Source: Maribacter algarum (ex Lu et al. 2025) (nom. illeg.)
Lineage (GTDB): Bacteria; Bacteroidota; Bacteroidia; Flavobacteriales; Flavobacteriaceae
Length of the DNA: 64,000 nt
Direction: 5' to 3'
Assembly: GCA_947495915.1 (NCBI GenBank)
Contig: CANMAW010000003.1
Location: forward strand, 398,308-462,307
The notes below the pieces were generated by a model. That model was not told where the DNA came from, ran no database searches, and worked only from the letters and a program-made list of their open reading frames with translations. Each line of letters opens with the position of its first letter. Positions within the stretch are counted from its first letter, which is position 1. The position numbers were made by a program, and so were the translations under genes. Below are positions 36,893 through 46,709 of this stretch, piece after piece.

Positions 36893-38143
36893 TTACTTTA
36901 TACGATACTTTCTATAATAAATTAGGGAAGCAATACCACCCACCAAAGAGAACCCTGCTAACATCAAAAATACATATTGATGGCCCAACACCCCTTCATA
37001 GGTGTCTAATAAATAGCCATATGCCGGACCTGCAAATATATCAGGAGTATAACCAATCAATGAAATAAGGCCAACGACAGTACCGGTTAATACTATTGGA
37101 ATTTGACCTTCTTGCATTACTGCAAAATACAAGGCTCTAGCTGCATATACGCCTAATGCAATTATTATTACTGACAAAAAAAATAATGTCGTGGTAGAAG
37201 GCGTAATTATTCCTGAAGCAAACAAAATTCCACCTATTACACAAGTTGCGAAACTAAAGGTAAGCACTTTACTAATTCTAAAACGGTCAACAACTAAACC
37301 TAGCATAATACCAGTAGTAGGTCTTAAAAATTGAAGAAATGCACCCACTTGAGCCGACTTAACCTGATCGTACAGCATCACTTCATTAGCGTATTGAGAT
37401 AATATATCGGTAATTTTATACCCTACATAGGCACAAAGAATGATGATCATTAACAACCAAACTGAAGGTAGTTTTAATACTGATTTAATTTGCTGCACTG
37501 AAATACGATCTAATAGAATTTCATTTTCATTTCCTTCCTTTTTCATATAAATCCAAACGAACAAAGCGATAATTGAAATAAGTGCTGAAGAGCAATAGAT
37601 GACATATCGAAAAGCTTCCTGTCGTTCTAAAAGTGTTGAAGAATCTACTTCTTCAGCCATAAAAAGAGAAAAAATAAAGACCCCCAGCAATCCGAATAAA
37701 AAACCTGTTAAGCCTCGTCCTCCATCTAATAATCCGAAGGCACGACCTTGTGATGCAGTACCGCCCCAAACTCTAGTGGCTTTTATCATCGGAGCCCAAA
37801 ACAAAAATATAGTGGTAAAACCCCAATACCCGTATAATACCTTTAAAACTTCATAACTCGGAAAAGTCGCATAAACCAATCCGCCCGCCGCAGTCATCCA
37901 TAGCGCAATAGCCATTAATTTTCTAGGAGGATATTTATCTGCCAATGGGCCACCCAACACATATGAGACTAAGGCTGACAAACCGTATACCGAAAAACAA
38001 AATCCTATAGAGACATTATCTAATTCGAAAACATCTAATACGGTAGGTCGAAATATTCGGGGAAGCACAAATGGAAGCACAAAAACCGCTTCTCCTGCTA
38101 AAATGAGCAAAACCAAATAATACCAAGGTGCCTTTTCTTTCAT
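36893..38143 (-). CDS. MFS transporter
   Basis: A 416-residue permease with 12 predicted membrane helices. The signature between helices 2 and 3 is GGPLADKYPPRKLMA, and a similar DRFRISKVL is in the second half. The MKEKAPWYYLVLL beginning at the ATG 38143 is preferred; the frame stays open to 38266, which would overlap the divergent peptidase gene and its promoter. The helix 5-6 region (GRAFGLLDGGRGLTG) resembles OPA-type members. The substrate is unknown. Confidence 0.85.
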   Translation of the reverse strand: MKEKAPWYYLVLLILAGEAVFVLPFVLPRIFRPTVLDVFELDNVSIGFCFSVYGLSALVSYVLGGPLADKYPPRKLMAIALWMTAAGGLVYATFPSYEVLKVLYGYWGFTTIFLFWAPMIKATRVWGGTASQGRAFGLLDGGRGLTGFLFGLLGVFIFSLFMAEEVDSSTLLERQEAFRYVIYCSSALISIIALFVWIYMKKEGNENEILLDRISVQQIKSVLKLPSVWLLMIIILCAYVGYKITDILSQYANEVMLYDQVKSAQVGAFLQFLRPTTGIMLGLVVDRFRISKVLTFSFATCVIGGILFASGIITPSTTTLFFLSVIIIALGVYAARALYFAVMQEGQIPIVLTGTVVGLISLIGYTPDIFAGPAYGYLLDTYEGVLGHQYVFLMLAGFSLVGGIASLIYYRKYRIK

Positions 38144-38175
38144 CGAGGTGAAAGGTACTAAGAACCTACCAAATC

Positions 38176-38205
38176 TTGCCAAAATGTTAAAGACTCTTAT
38201 CTTTA
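38176..38205 (+). promoter_or_regulatory. Promoter for the cyanophycinase-like gene
   Basis: A TTG at 38176-38178 is followed by a 19-nt spacer and TATCTTTA at 38198-38205, a 7-of-8 match to TAnnTTTG with correct Bacteroidota spacing. The ATG at 38224 lies 18 nt downstream. Confidence 0.5.
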
Positions 38206-38223
38206 AGGTTAAATTCGATATAC

Positions 38224-39069
38224 ATGAAAAAGCTTTTAAGTTTCCTTTTGCTCGCTGTTCTATCAATTTCTGTGAGTGCGCAGAAACATGAAACTATTGG
38301 TCCTGAAAAAGGGGCTTTAATTCTTGCTGGTGGCGGTGCATTAGGTGAAGAAATTATTTCAAAATTCGTGGAATTGGCTGGTGGTAAGAACGCTACTATC
38401 ATTGTTATACCTACCGCTAGCGGTGCAGAGCGTTTTGATGAAAACAGTGGATTTATAAAACAACTAAAAGACTATGGGGCAACCAAAGTGTCCTTATTAC
38501 ATACCTACAACAGAGAAGTAGCTAACTCTTACAATTTTGTAAAACCACTTCAAAAAGCAACTGGAGTGTGGTTTACAGGAGGAAGGCAGTGGCGATTAGT
38601 AGATGCTTACGCAGGTACAAAAACTGAAAAAGCCTTACGCAAAGTACTACATAAAGGTGGTGTAATTGGCGGTTCTTCAGCCGGCGCAACCATTCAAGGT
38701 TCTTATTTAACCCGAGGCGATACCCATACTAATCAAATCATGATGGGCGATCATGAAGAGGGGTTTAGTTATATCAAAAATATTGCGATTGATCAACATG
38801 TTTTGGCTAGAAACCGTCATTTTGATATGTTCGAAATATTAGAAAAACGGCCTGAGCTTTTAGGCATTGGTATTGACGAGGGTACGGCAATGATAGTACA
38901 AAAGAATGCTTTTGAAGTTATAGGTGTTAGCAAAGTACTGATCTACGATGGTACATTTTGGTCTCGTAATTTAGATGATATTGAAAATCCGCCAAGAACC
39001 GAAAAGGTGTTTTATATGTTACAACATGGCGATTGCTACAATATGAAAGAACGAAAGGTTATTCAATAA
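38224..39069 (+). CDS. Cyanophycinase-like peptidase, S51 family, secreted
   Basis: A 281-residue protein with a signal peptide (about 1-20) and an S51 peptidase fold: GGGALGEE near 36-43, VIPTASGAE near 61-69, FTGGRQWRL and the nucleophile motif GGSSAGA at 149-155 with Ser152. S51 enzymes cleave Asp-X bonds or cyanophycin. The signal peptide puts this enzyme outside the cytoplasm, where it could act on peptides; a free cyanophycin substrate is not implied by context. The methyltransferase gene follows after 28 nt. Confidence 0.88.
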   Translation: MKKLLSFLLLAVLSISVSAQKHETIGPEKGALILAGGGALGEEIISKFVELAGGKNATIIVIPTASGAERFDENSGFIKQLKDYGATKVSLLHTYNREVANSYNFVKPLQKATGVWFTGGRQWRLVDAYAGTKTEKALRKVLHKGGVIGGSSAGATIQGSYLTRGDTHTNQIMMGDHEEGFSYIKNIAIDQHVLARNRHFDMFEILEKRPELLGIGIDEGTAMIVQKNAFEVIGVSKVLIYDGTFWSRNLDDIENPPRTEKVFYMLQHGDCYNMKERKVIQ

Positions 39070-39097
39070 ATAGCATTTTAGCAATTAGAAATCTAAC

Positions 39098-39697
39098 ATG
39101 AATAATAAGCCTGAACAAGATTATTGGACAAAGCGTTATGAGGAAGAACGCACCGGTTGGGATATCGGTTACCCTTCTACCCCATTAAAAACTTACTTTG
39201 ACCAACTATTAGATAAGCAAATCTCTATACTCATACCCGGAGCTGGTAATGCCTACGAAGCGGAATATTTATTAAAAAAAGGATTTCAAAATGTTTATGT
39301 TATGGACATTTCTGAAATTCCGCTTCTAGAGTTTCAAAATCGAAATCCTAATTTTCCAAAAAAGCAGCTACTATTTGAAGATTTTTTTCAACATGAAAAT
39401 CAATATGATCTCATTATTGAACAAACCTTTTTCTGCTCATTTGTGCCTTCTGATGAAAATCGAAATGCCTATGCCAAACAAATGGCCAAACTTCTTAAAC
39501 CAAATGGAAAATTGGTGGGCGTATGGTTTGATATTCCGCTTACCAACGATTTTAAAAAACGCCCCTTTGGAGGTAGCAAAGATTTGTATGTCAAATACTT
39601 AGGTAAGTATCTTAAAACTATTACTTTTGAGCGCTGCTATAATTCTATAGCACCTCGTATGGGCAAAGAATTGTTTGGAATTTTTAAACCAAAATAA
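39098..39697 (+). CDS. Thiopurine S-methyltransferase-type SAM-dependent methyltransferase
   Basis: A 199-residue cytoplasmic enzyme. WTKRYEEERTGWDIGYP near 10-26 and the SAM-binding PGAGNAYEAEYLL near 47-59 match the TPMT branch of class I methyltransferases, which methylate thiols, selenium or tellurium oxyanions and halides. The catalytic region EQTFFCSFVP is intact. It starts 28 nt after the cyanophycinase-like gene and could share its transcript. Confidence 0.85.
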   Translation: MNNKPEQDYWTKRYEEERTGWDIGYPSTPLKTYFDQLLDKQISILIPGAGNAYEAEYLLKKGFQNVYVMDISEIPLLEFQNRNPNFPKKQLLFEDFFQHENQYDLIIEQTFFCSFVPSDENRNAYAKQMAKLLKPNGKLVGVWFDIPLTNDFKKRPFGGSKDLYVKYLGKYLKTITFERCYNSIAPRMGKELFGIFKPK

Positions 39698-39856
39698 AGT
39701 ATGCCATCTTAGATTAAAACCCTACTTGTTATAAAAAAAATAAACAATAATTTCATAAAATTTGAGGGCAAAAATTGTTAATATTTTGAGTTTACTTTTT
39801 ACGCAATAATGAAAGTAATTCTTCCGTTTGTTGCTTCTAATCCTTAAAACCAACAA

Positions 39857-40408
39857 ATGAAAAAAGTATTATTGTTTCCCTTATTAGTATTATTTATCGG
39901 GTTCAGTTCTTGTTCAGATGATGAGAATGATGATGAAGTTATGGTCGAAACTGCTGGCGAAATATCCACTTTCGAAAATGTAGAATTAAAGCTTGTAGAT
40001 TCTGATACCGAAGAATATGCTCATGGCTTTTCTGTAACTACTGGTTTAACTTACAAGCGATCAGAAACCACATCTAGTAATGTTGCAGAGATTGATCTAT
40101 CTTCTTTTGCTAATCAATCATTTATTGCATTTAATAGTCCTGATCAAGATACCGTTTTTAAAGAATTTGATGGAGCAAAAACAACCTTAATTCAAATGGC
40201 TAATGTTGAAATGACAGCGGAAGAATTTGATACTATGGAAGATGATACTTTACTTAAAGATCTTAAGGTAGTACACGATAATGAATCTCAGCCAATTGAC
40301 TATAGAGGTGTGGTTCTTTTCGAAACCGCTGAAGGTAAAGTAGGTGCGATAAAAATTAATTTATTAAATGCTGAAAGAATTTCTATAGATGTTAAAGTAA
40401 TCAAATAG
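39857..40408 (+). CDS. Lipoprotein, uncharacterised
   Basis: A 183-residue lipoprotein with lipobox FSSC (Cys19) followed by an acidic run (DDENDDEV). The mature part has beta-rich segments and no known domain. It is probably anchored in a membrane facing the periplasm or the surface. It stands alone, with a 160-nt gap upstream and a strong terminator directly downstream. Confidence 0.7.
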   Translation: MKKVLLFPLLVLFIGFSSCSDDENDDEVMVETAGEISTFENVELKLVDSDTEEYAHGFSVTTGLTYKRSETTSSNVAEIDLSSFANQSFIAFNSPDQDTVFKEFDGAKTTLIQMANVEMTAEEFDTMEDDTLLKDLKVVHDNESQPIDYRGVVLFETAEGKVGAIKINLLNAERISIDVKVIK

Positions 40409-40427
40409 ATCAATGCTATTGGCTATT

Positions 40428-40465
40428 AAAAAGGCTACCGCTATGGGTAGCCTTTTTTGTTTTTA
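40428..40465 (+). terminator. Intrinsic terminator
   Basis: A 12-bp perfect stem AAAAAGGCTACC / GGTAGCCTTTTT with loop GCTATG (40440-40445) is followed by TTTTTTGTTTTT. It is 19 nt past the lipoprotein stop. Confidence 0.88.
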
Positions 40466-40658
40466 CTATTCTTTCTTGAAGTTTGCTCTAATCGTTTCCT
40501 ATCATTTAAAAAATGTATTGAATTTGAATCCGCATAATTTTCTTTTGAACTATTTTAATCATAAAAATCGTAGGTCTGTAAATTGAATTCTATTATTGCA
40601 GAATCATTCTAGTTTAGAGATTCCCCTTTCTTTTTCATACGTTAAAAAAAAATTTAAG

Positions 40659-41225
40659 CTATCGGTGTTGGTCAAATAAGATCACATTACCGTCAGGATC
40701 TGTAATCATAAAACTTGCCGGGCCAGATGTGTCTTTTGCGATTTCGGCTCCAGCTTCAATACCTTTATTATTTATTACTTGCTGAATTTTTCTAATATCA
40801 ATAAAGCTTTTGGTCTCTTCACCATTTTCGTTCCAACCCGGGTTAAAGGTTAAAATATTTCCGTCAAACATACCTTGAAACAAACCAATAATAGCATTTT
40901 CATTTTTCATTATGAGATAGTTTTTCGCCTCATCTCCTCCCAGTTGCACAAAACCCAAATTTTCATAAAATTCTTTTGAAACCTCAAGGTTTTTAACACT
41001 GAGGCTCACAGAAAATGCACCTAATGGCATTTTGCTCTTCATGGTGCTTGTATCGTTGGTTTGATTCAATTCTATTTTCTTCTCGAGTGCATTTATTTTA
41101 TCCGAAGAGTTTTGAAGTTCGGTTTCTAGCTTTTGAATTCTTTCTTCTTTATTCGGATTCATGTTACAAGCTACAAAGAGCAAAGAACAACCTAAACATA
41201 GTACTATTTTTTTCATTGTATTCAT
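40659..41225 (-). CDS. VOC family lipoprotein
   Basis: A 188-residue lipoprotein (lipobox LFVAC) with a short coiled coil (EERIQKLETELQNSSDKI) and a single vicinal oxygen chelate domain: SVSLSVKNLEVSKEFYENLG at the start and FMITDPDGNVILFDQ at the end. VOC proteins are normally cytoplasmic, so a lipid anchor and coil are unusual. The frame is open to 41252, but the ATG at 41225 gives the signal peptide directly. One VOC module needs a partner to make a metal site, which the coil could provide. Confidence 0.78.
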   Translation of the reverse strand: MNTMKKIVLCLGCSLLFVACNMNPNKEERIQKLETELQNSSDKINALEKKIELNQTNDTSTMKSKMPLGAFSVSLSVKNLEVSKEFYENLGFVQLGGDEAKNYLIMKNENAIIGLFQGMFDGNILTFNPGWNENGEETKSFIDIRKIQQVINNKGIEAGAEIAKDTSGPASFMITDPDGNVILFDQHR

Positions 41226-41385
41226 GATTAGTTTTAATAATTTCTTCTTCACGGCAGCTATTTTGATCTTTAATTAATTCGATATTCTATTTACAAATTT
41301 GTAGGTAACAAACAAACCCTTTAGACTGACCATTCTTCTCATTGTATAGCACTCATTCATAACAATGTCTTATGAATTATGTTTT

Positions 41386-43392
41386 TCAATTTACTTTTTC
41401 GAAATAAAGGTTTCGAACACGACCATTAGTTACTTTACAACCTTTAATCAAATTGTTTTCATCTCTAACAAATTCTACTTGTCCAAAATACCAAGCTTGA
41501 CCGTTAAACATATCATTTTTAGTAGGTATTAATGAGAAGTCACTAAGCCTACTATGCGATGCAATAAGAGCATCATCAACCACTGTAAAGTGATATGTTG
41601 TTGCTAATTCTTCACTATAAAAATCTCCAGAAAAATCGGAAAGAACAACCGAGGACATATCAAATTCTTCAACTCGTTTTGCATCCATTATTTGGCCTCC
41701 TTGATGAAGTTTTAATAGTTCAATTGGTTTACCGTCGTTGGTCATAAACTCAATTTTTGCGTCAACACCCTCAACTTCAAATTCTGTAGTAGAAATTGGA
41801 TTTAACGACACCATTGGCTGCCCTGTTGCCATAGCAGAAAGTTGTGTGTCGTTAGCGCTAACCGTAATGATGAAACCTGGCTGAAGCTCAAAAGCACCAA
41901 CATAAGTAGCTAACAAATTTTCATTTATAGCAACAGTTTCGGTTTGACTTTCTTCTATGACCGCTTTGGGCTTCTGATCAATCGTAATTTTATCTTCTAA
42001 ATAAATATCAACAATTTGATGGGCTATGTTACCAGGATTGAATTCTGCAGCATTACTAAAAACAGCTACCGCAAAATTTTCTTCAGGAAAACGGGTTAAA
42101 TAGGAACGATATCCGGCATCTGCGCCGCCATGCTGTATTTCCTTTAACCCCTTATAATCTCCCACAAATTGACCAAGAGCACCTCCAAAAGTTTTACCAT
42201 TATTGAGTATTGCTAGGGTGTTCATTTTTTCAATCAATTTTGAATCTCCAACCTTTAGATTCTTAAAATTCATGGCCCATAAACTTAAATCTTCTACTGT
42301 AGTAAAAAGGCTTGTAGCACCAACATTGGCATAATTCAAAACACTTTTCTTATAACCATTACTGGCAGAACTGTATGAGTAAGCTCTATTTTTCACAATT
42401 TTTTCGTGGTCATCATAAAAAAGGGTGTTGTTCATCTTTAAAGGATTAAAAATGTTGGCCTTGGTAAATTCGGCAAAAGACATTTCTGAAACCCTCGCCA
42501 CTACCTCGGCTAAAAGTGTAAATCCGGTATTGCAATAAGAATATTCATCACCAGGATTAAAATTGAGTTCTTTTTGTCTACTCACAAGTTTTAGAACATG
42601 TTCTTTGGTAATTACATCATCCATTCGCCAACCAGCCATTGACAGTAAATTCCATTGATCTCTTAGTCCACTCGTATGCGAGGCTAAATGTCTTAGGGTT
42701 ATTGTTTTCCCAAAATCAGGTACCTCGCTGATATATTTTCTAATATCATCATCTAGATTCAACTTACCTTGCTTTTCTAAGAGAAGTATAGAAAAAACGG
42801 TAAATTGTTTAGAAACCGAAGCAATATGAAAAACAGAAGCTGGGGTTATTGGTATATCATATTCTAAATTAGCCATTCCATAACCCTTCTTATAGGCAAT
42901 CTCCCCATTTTGTACAATGGCTACTGAAGCTCCAGGGCTATTATTAGTGTTCCATATGGTAAAAAGTTCATCTACTTTATCGTTTATTGATACTGCTTTA
43001 GGTTTTATACTATGTACCGACAGCGCGTAATCACCACTATGATCCTTCTCATCGATAGATATAACTTCGATCAAGAACGCTCCTGGTTTCTCTGATGTAA
43101 TGGTAAATAATTCATTACCATTTCTGTAATTAGGACTATCAAATTCAGCTATTTTTTCACCTTGGGGGTTATACGTAATGACTTTTAAGTCGATGCCATT
43201 TTGCATTAGTTTGAAAAATGCAAATTGTTTGTCTTTTAAACTAATCGCATATTGATGCTTTTCCCCAGTTTTGAATTCAGAAACAATTGACTCTCCTTCA
43301 ATTAGTTTGGCTTTCTTAACTTGAGCATTGATAGCACCAATTGAAATAAATGCTAAAAGAAAAAATGGTAATTTGATGATTGACTGATGCAT
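41386..43392 (-). CDS. Class C beta-lactamase-like serine hydrolase, secreted
   Basis: A 668-residue protein: signal peptide (about 1-23), a beta-rich N-terminal module (about 30-125), a serine-hydrolase domain (about 138-470) with SVSK at 192-195, YCN at 286-288 and HGGADAG in place of the KTG triad, and a C-terminal lipocalin-like half. This architecture belongs to the penicillin-binding-protein-like esterases/peptidases of Bacteroidota rather than to resistance enzymes. The substrate is unknown. A 360-nt gap lies upstream. Confidence 0.88.
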   Translation of the reverse strand: MHQSIIKLPFFLLAFISIGAINAQVKKAKLIEGESIVSEFKTGEKHQYAISLKDKQFAFFKLMQNGIDLKVITYNPQGEKIAEFDSPNYRNGNELFTITSEKPGAFLIEVISIDEKDHSGDYALSVHSIKPKAVSINDKVDELFTIWNTNNSPGASVAIVQNGEIAYKKGYGMANLEYDIPITPASVFHIASVSKQFTVFSILLLEKQGKLNLDDDIRKYISEVPDFGKTITLRHLASHTSGLRDQWNLLSMAGWRMDDVITKEHVLKLVSRQKELNFNPGDEYSYCNTGFTLLAEVVARVSEMSFAEFTKANIFNPLKMNNTLFYDDHEKIVKNRAYSYSSASNGYKKSVLNYANVGATSLFTTVEDLSLWAMNFKNLKVGDSKLIEKMNTLAILNNGKTFGGALGQFVGDYKGLKEIQHGGADAGYRSYLTRFPEENFAVAVFSNAAEFNPGNIAHQIVDIYLEDKITIDQKPKAVIEESQTETVAINENLLATYVGAFELQPGFIITVSANDTQLSAMATGQPMVSLNPISTTEFEVEGVDAKIEFMTNDGKPIELLKLHQGGQIMDAKRVEEFDMSSVVLSDFSGDFYSEELATTYHFTVVDDALIASHSRLSDFSLIPTKNDMFNGQAWYFGQVEFVRDENNLIKGCKVTNGRVRNLYFEKVN

Positions 43393-43752
43393 AAAGTTTT
43401 TTTTAGTTGCACAAAGCGGTCTTGAGTTTTATCCGAAATGTATTTTGCTGTTTAAATTAGGGAATATTCAACGGAAACGGAAATTAAAAGTCTTCAAGCA
43501 GGCGCAAAAAATTGACATCAAATCTATTTTAGATATTTAATCAGTTTCTACAATAGTAATGAGGGTGGTTTTATGTAAAGAACAGTCTTGTGTTTAAGGC
43601 AGATATAAGAAAGCAATAAAGTATATAAACCTCATTTGACTTAAAAGTAAGAGGAGTTTAACAACGCATAAATAAAGATATTACAAGCTAAAATGGTTCT
43701 TTATAGCCATGATGATCAACTAGTACCACGTGGGTAAGTTATTGATGCCCAA
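43393..43752. other. Intergenic gap without recognised gene
   Basis: About 360 bp between the serine hydrolase and the large lipoprotein, both on the minus strand. There is no ORF of note. A CACGTG palindrome lies near 43730. No promoter box with full consensus was found. Confidence 0.5.
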
Positions 43753-45390
43753 CTACAGCTTCGTACTTAGCGTATATATATCGACTGGGTTGCCGTTATA
43801 AGGGCGAGGTATTCCATTATTATTATCAAATAACAAGGATTCATATTTTAAATTTCCTGTTGAACCGATAAGGGTTATATTTTCAATGTCAGGGTTTCTA
43901 ATAATCTCTATATCAAACTGACTTTCCGCAGCAAGTGTTTCGATGATTTCTGGAAATTCAAAAGCCTCAATATTAAGGTTGACTTCCTCTTGTTTTTTAT
44001 GAAAATAGTCCCACCTAACCGTTCGATCTTCGTTGGGTAATGTGGTTGACATAAATAGTTTAAATAAATCGAAGTCGCCATTAAGAACAATTGATTCCTC
44101 ATTTTTTAGGGCACTCCAATTGGGAATTGCTATACTTTTTTCACCAACCACTGAAGCCGACATACTGCTAAACCCATTAATTGAAAAATACAAGTCACTA
44201 ATGATGAGATTAAAATCATTAATTATAGGAATTTCTACAACAGCATTGTCAGAATGCGCCAACGATGCCGTATACATTGATGAAAAACTCTGATTACTAA
44301 ATGCTGTTTCATCTTTAAAACCCTTCACTGAAATAAAATACCCTTCTACCCCATTCGGCAAGTCAACGCTTCCTATATGATCTGGAGAAAGAAATTCTGA
44401 ATATGAAATGGACTCATTACTTGGATTATTTACAAACCGATACTTGTAATCAGCCATTTTGATTCTTTCATAACTTAGATCTAGTATCGAATTGGTGGTG
44501 TGAATGAATAAATTATCTAGGTTGCTTTTGCTTGAAACACGGCCTTGTAAATCACTTATGAACCCGGTAGATTCTTCGGTAACATTGGAAGCGGAAACAT
44601 CTACAAAAGCATCTAAACCGTTAGAATTACTTCCGAAAAAAGAATGTGCAATTCTTTCAGATTCAATTGCCGATATTTTAAATGAAAAAGTTTCATACGC
44701 CGGATTCGAATCAAAAGTGTTTTCTGTAAAAACTCTTGCATTTTCTTGAAATTCAATTAAGTCGGTTCCTGGTTGAATATTGGCAATAGATTTAATTTCA
44801 GAAAAAACTAAATTCTGTGCACCGAGCATTACATAAGATGTTATTATAAATGGTTGTTCTGTAAAATTATCATCGGCGTATAATTTTACATTTTCAAAAT
44901 CTTTAAATACTTCAATATTTGTTACCAGTTCACCCGTCATTTTATTGGCGGCAATAAACACGCGACCATTACTTATTAATACTGGCGAAGCGATACTCGC
45001 TAATAGTTTTTTGATTACTACAGTATTCTCTATTTTGGTTTCATTACCGTCTTCATCTTCAGAATAGAAGATAAATGTATTTTCACCACTAGGATAATCA
45101 AACGGATTTATTTCAAAATCGAAATTCTTTGACGAATTGTTTAATACTTCTTCACCATTAATAATCAGTCTGTTGTTTACAATAGTTGATGCATCAGTGA
45201 TATTAATGGTAATTGGTGTTAGCACCTCAATTTCTGTTGTTAAACCTTGTACAGCAACTTGAGGAGCATTTGCATTTTCTTCATTGAAAACTTCACTACC
45301 ATTTTCATCTACTTCACAGGCGATAAATAGCAAAACATGCAAGGCCATTAGTAATTGAGCTATACAGGGTTTAATCAAATTGTTACGCAT
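43753..45390 (-). CDS. Large lipoprotein, uncharacterised
   Basis: A 545-residue lipoprotein from the ATG at 45390 (lipobox LLFIAC). The frame is open further to 45456 without a signal peptide, so the internal ATG is preferred. The chain is beta-rich, beginning with an Ig/cadherin-like module (ITINITDASTIVNNRLI...NTFIFYSEDEDGNET) and lacking catalytic motifs. It is probably surface-exposed. No neighbour shares its strand closely and the partner is unknown. Confidence 0.7.
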   Translation of the reverse strand: MRNNLIKPCIAQLLMALHVLLFIACEVDENGSEVFNEENANAPQVAVQGLTTEIEVLTPITINITDASTIVNNRLIINGEEVLNNSSKNFDFEINPFDYPSGENTFIFYSEDEDGNETKIENTVVIKKLLASIASPVLISNGRVFIAANKMTGELVTNIEVFKDFENVKLYADDNFTEQPFIITSYVMLGAQNLVFSEIKSIANIQPGTDLIEFQENARVFTENTFDSNPAYETFSFKISAIESERIAHSFFGSNSNGLDAFVDVSASNVTEESTGFISDLQGRVSSKSNLDNLFIHTTNSILDLSYERIKMADYKYRFVNNPSNESISYSEFLSPDHIGSVDLPNGVEGYFISVKGFKDETAFSNQSFSSMYTASLAHSDNAVVEIPIINDFNLIISDLYFSINGFSSMSASVVGEKSIAIPNWSALKNEESIVLNGDFDLFKLFMSTTLPNEDRTVRWDYFHKKQEEVNLNIEAFEFPEIIETLAAESQFDIEIIRNPDIENITLIGSTGNLKYESLLFDNNNGIPRPYNGNPVDIYTLSTKL

Positions 45391-45626
45391 TTGTTCTTGA
45401 TTTTGAAAATAACCACAATCTTCTGATGTGAAAATATGGGAAATGAAAATTATCAATAGTTGAAGGTTTTGTCGCTTTTATTGTATGAAAATGCATCTTA
45501 AACTTTGAATTCCTTCTACCAAGAACGTTTACTCATAGGGTATTATTTTGTTTTAACTTTTATCACTACACTAATCCATTTTTCATTTAATCGTGTATTG
45601 AACATATTCTAAACCATAATGAACTT

Positions 45627-46532
45627 CTAGAAATTTTCTTGGGTGAGTTCATTGTTAATCATTGCTCCAGCCATATTTCCTGTATATACTGCAGTTGCCA
45701 CCGAACGCATCATTGAACTATTATCTCCACAGGCAAAAATATCATCTTCCGAAGTTTTTTGCATAAAATTCACTTCTATGTGCCCCTTTTCTGTAAGATT
45801 ACAATCCAATTCTTTAGCAATGTTAGAATTTTGTTCAAAAGATACAGACGCATATGCATTTTCATAAATTTCTGAAGTGCCGTCTTTGAACAAAATCTTT
45901 TCTAATTGCCCATTTTGATGCTCTATTTCTACTATCTCTTTTTCAACAATTTTAATATTGTTTTGTTTTAACTTTTCGATCTGGTTTGCTTCAAAATCTT
46001 TTTTTCCTGAAGTGAGAATGGTGATTTCTTTAGTTAAATTATGCACTAAACCTGCCAGATGAAATGCTTTTTCTCCATTGGCTATAATGGCAGTTTTCTT
46101 GTTGCGAATTTCATATCCGTGGCAATAGGGACAGTGAACTACGGAAATTCCCCAGCACTCTGAAAAACCTTTTATGTTGGGCATAATGTCTTTAATACCT
46201 GTTGCTAACACCAATTTCTTCGCTGAGAGTATATCTCCTTTTGAAGTAGTTACTTTAAATATTTTATTGCTTCTTTCTGCATCAATCGCAAGCCCGTTAT
46301 AGAAATGGACACTTTTATAGGCTGCAACTTGGTTTATTGCAATTTCAGAAAGTTCTTTTGGAGTGCTTCCGTCACGAGTTAAAAAGTTATGAGAATGTGG
46401 TGTTTGTCGATTACAGGGTTTTCCTGCATCAATTACCAAAGTCTCTCGAAGTGAACGCCCTAAAGCCATTGCCGTTGAAAGTCCGGCATAGCTTCCTCCT
46501 ATTATAATAACTTCAAAATCTTTTTTATTCAT
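45627..46532 (-). CDS. Thioredoxin reductase-like NAD(P)/FAD-dependent oxidoreductase
   Basis: A 301-residue flavoprotein. The FAD-binding GGSYAG is at residues 12-17, an active-site CPYC pair at 134-137 (VVHCPYCHGYE) is present, and the second FAD motif DIFACGD is near 263-270. The length and CxxC match TrxB-like disulfide reductases. It is divergent from a Fur-family regulator gene across 177 nt carrying GCAATAA repeats, so it may be regulated by that factor. Confidence 0.88.
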   Translation of the reverse strand: MNKKDFEVIIIGGSYAGLSTAMALGRSLRETLVIDAGKPCNRQTPHSHNFLTRDGSTPKELSEIAINQVAAYKSVHFYNGLAIDAERSNKIFKVTTSKGDILSAKKLVLATGIKDIMPNIKGFSECWGISVVHCPYCHGYEIRNKKTAIIANGEKAFHLAGLVHNLTKEITILTSGKKDFEANQIEKLKQNNIKIVEKEIVEIEHQNGQLEKILFKDGTSEIYENAYASVSFEQNSNIAKELDCNLTEKGHIEVNFMQKTSEDDIFACGDNSSMMRSVATAVYTGNMAGAMINNELTQENF

Positions 46533-46647
46533 TCCTTTTGGTTTTATGCAAAGTGCGAAAAAGGTTTAGATAGGCTAATAAATTACTACCCTAAACCCAG
46601 ATGATAAATAGTACTTTTAACGTTTTTTATATTAATGCAAATAAGTC

Positions 46648-46708
46648 GCAATAATTAATTTTGTCAAATATACAATCTTTGAGTATTATTGCAACAAAAT
46701 CGCAATAA
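46648..46708. promoter_or_regulatory. Candidate operator of the Fur-family regulator (GCAATAA half-sites)
   Basis: Three half-sites of one 7-mer: GCAATAA at 46648-46654, TTATTGC at 46686-46692 and GCAATAA at 46702-46708. The last two form an inverted repeat with a 9-nt spacer that ends 1 nt before the regulator ATG. Such placement fits autorepression. Confidence 0.5.
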
Positions 46709-46709
46709 A

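Noticed and set aside
38144..38266. Upstream extension of the MFS transporter frame
   Set aside because: It would overlap the divergent peptidase gene and its promoter, and the added residues do not look like a membrane protein start.
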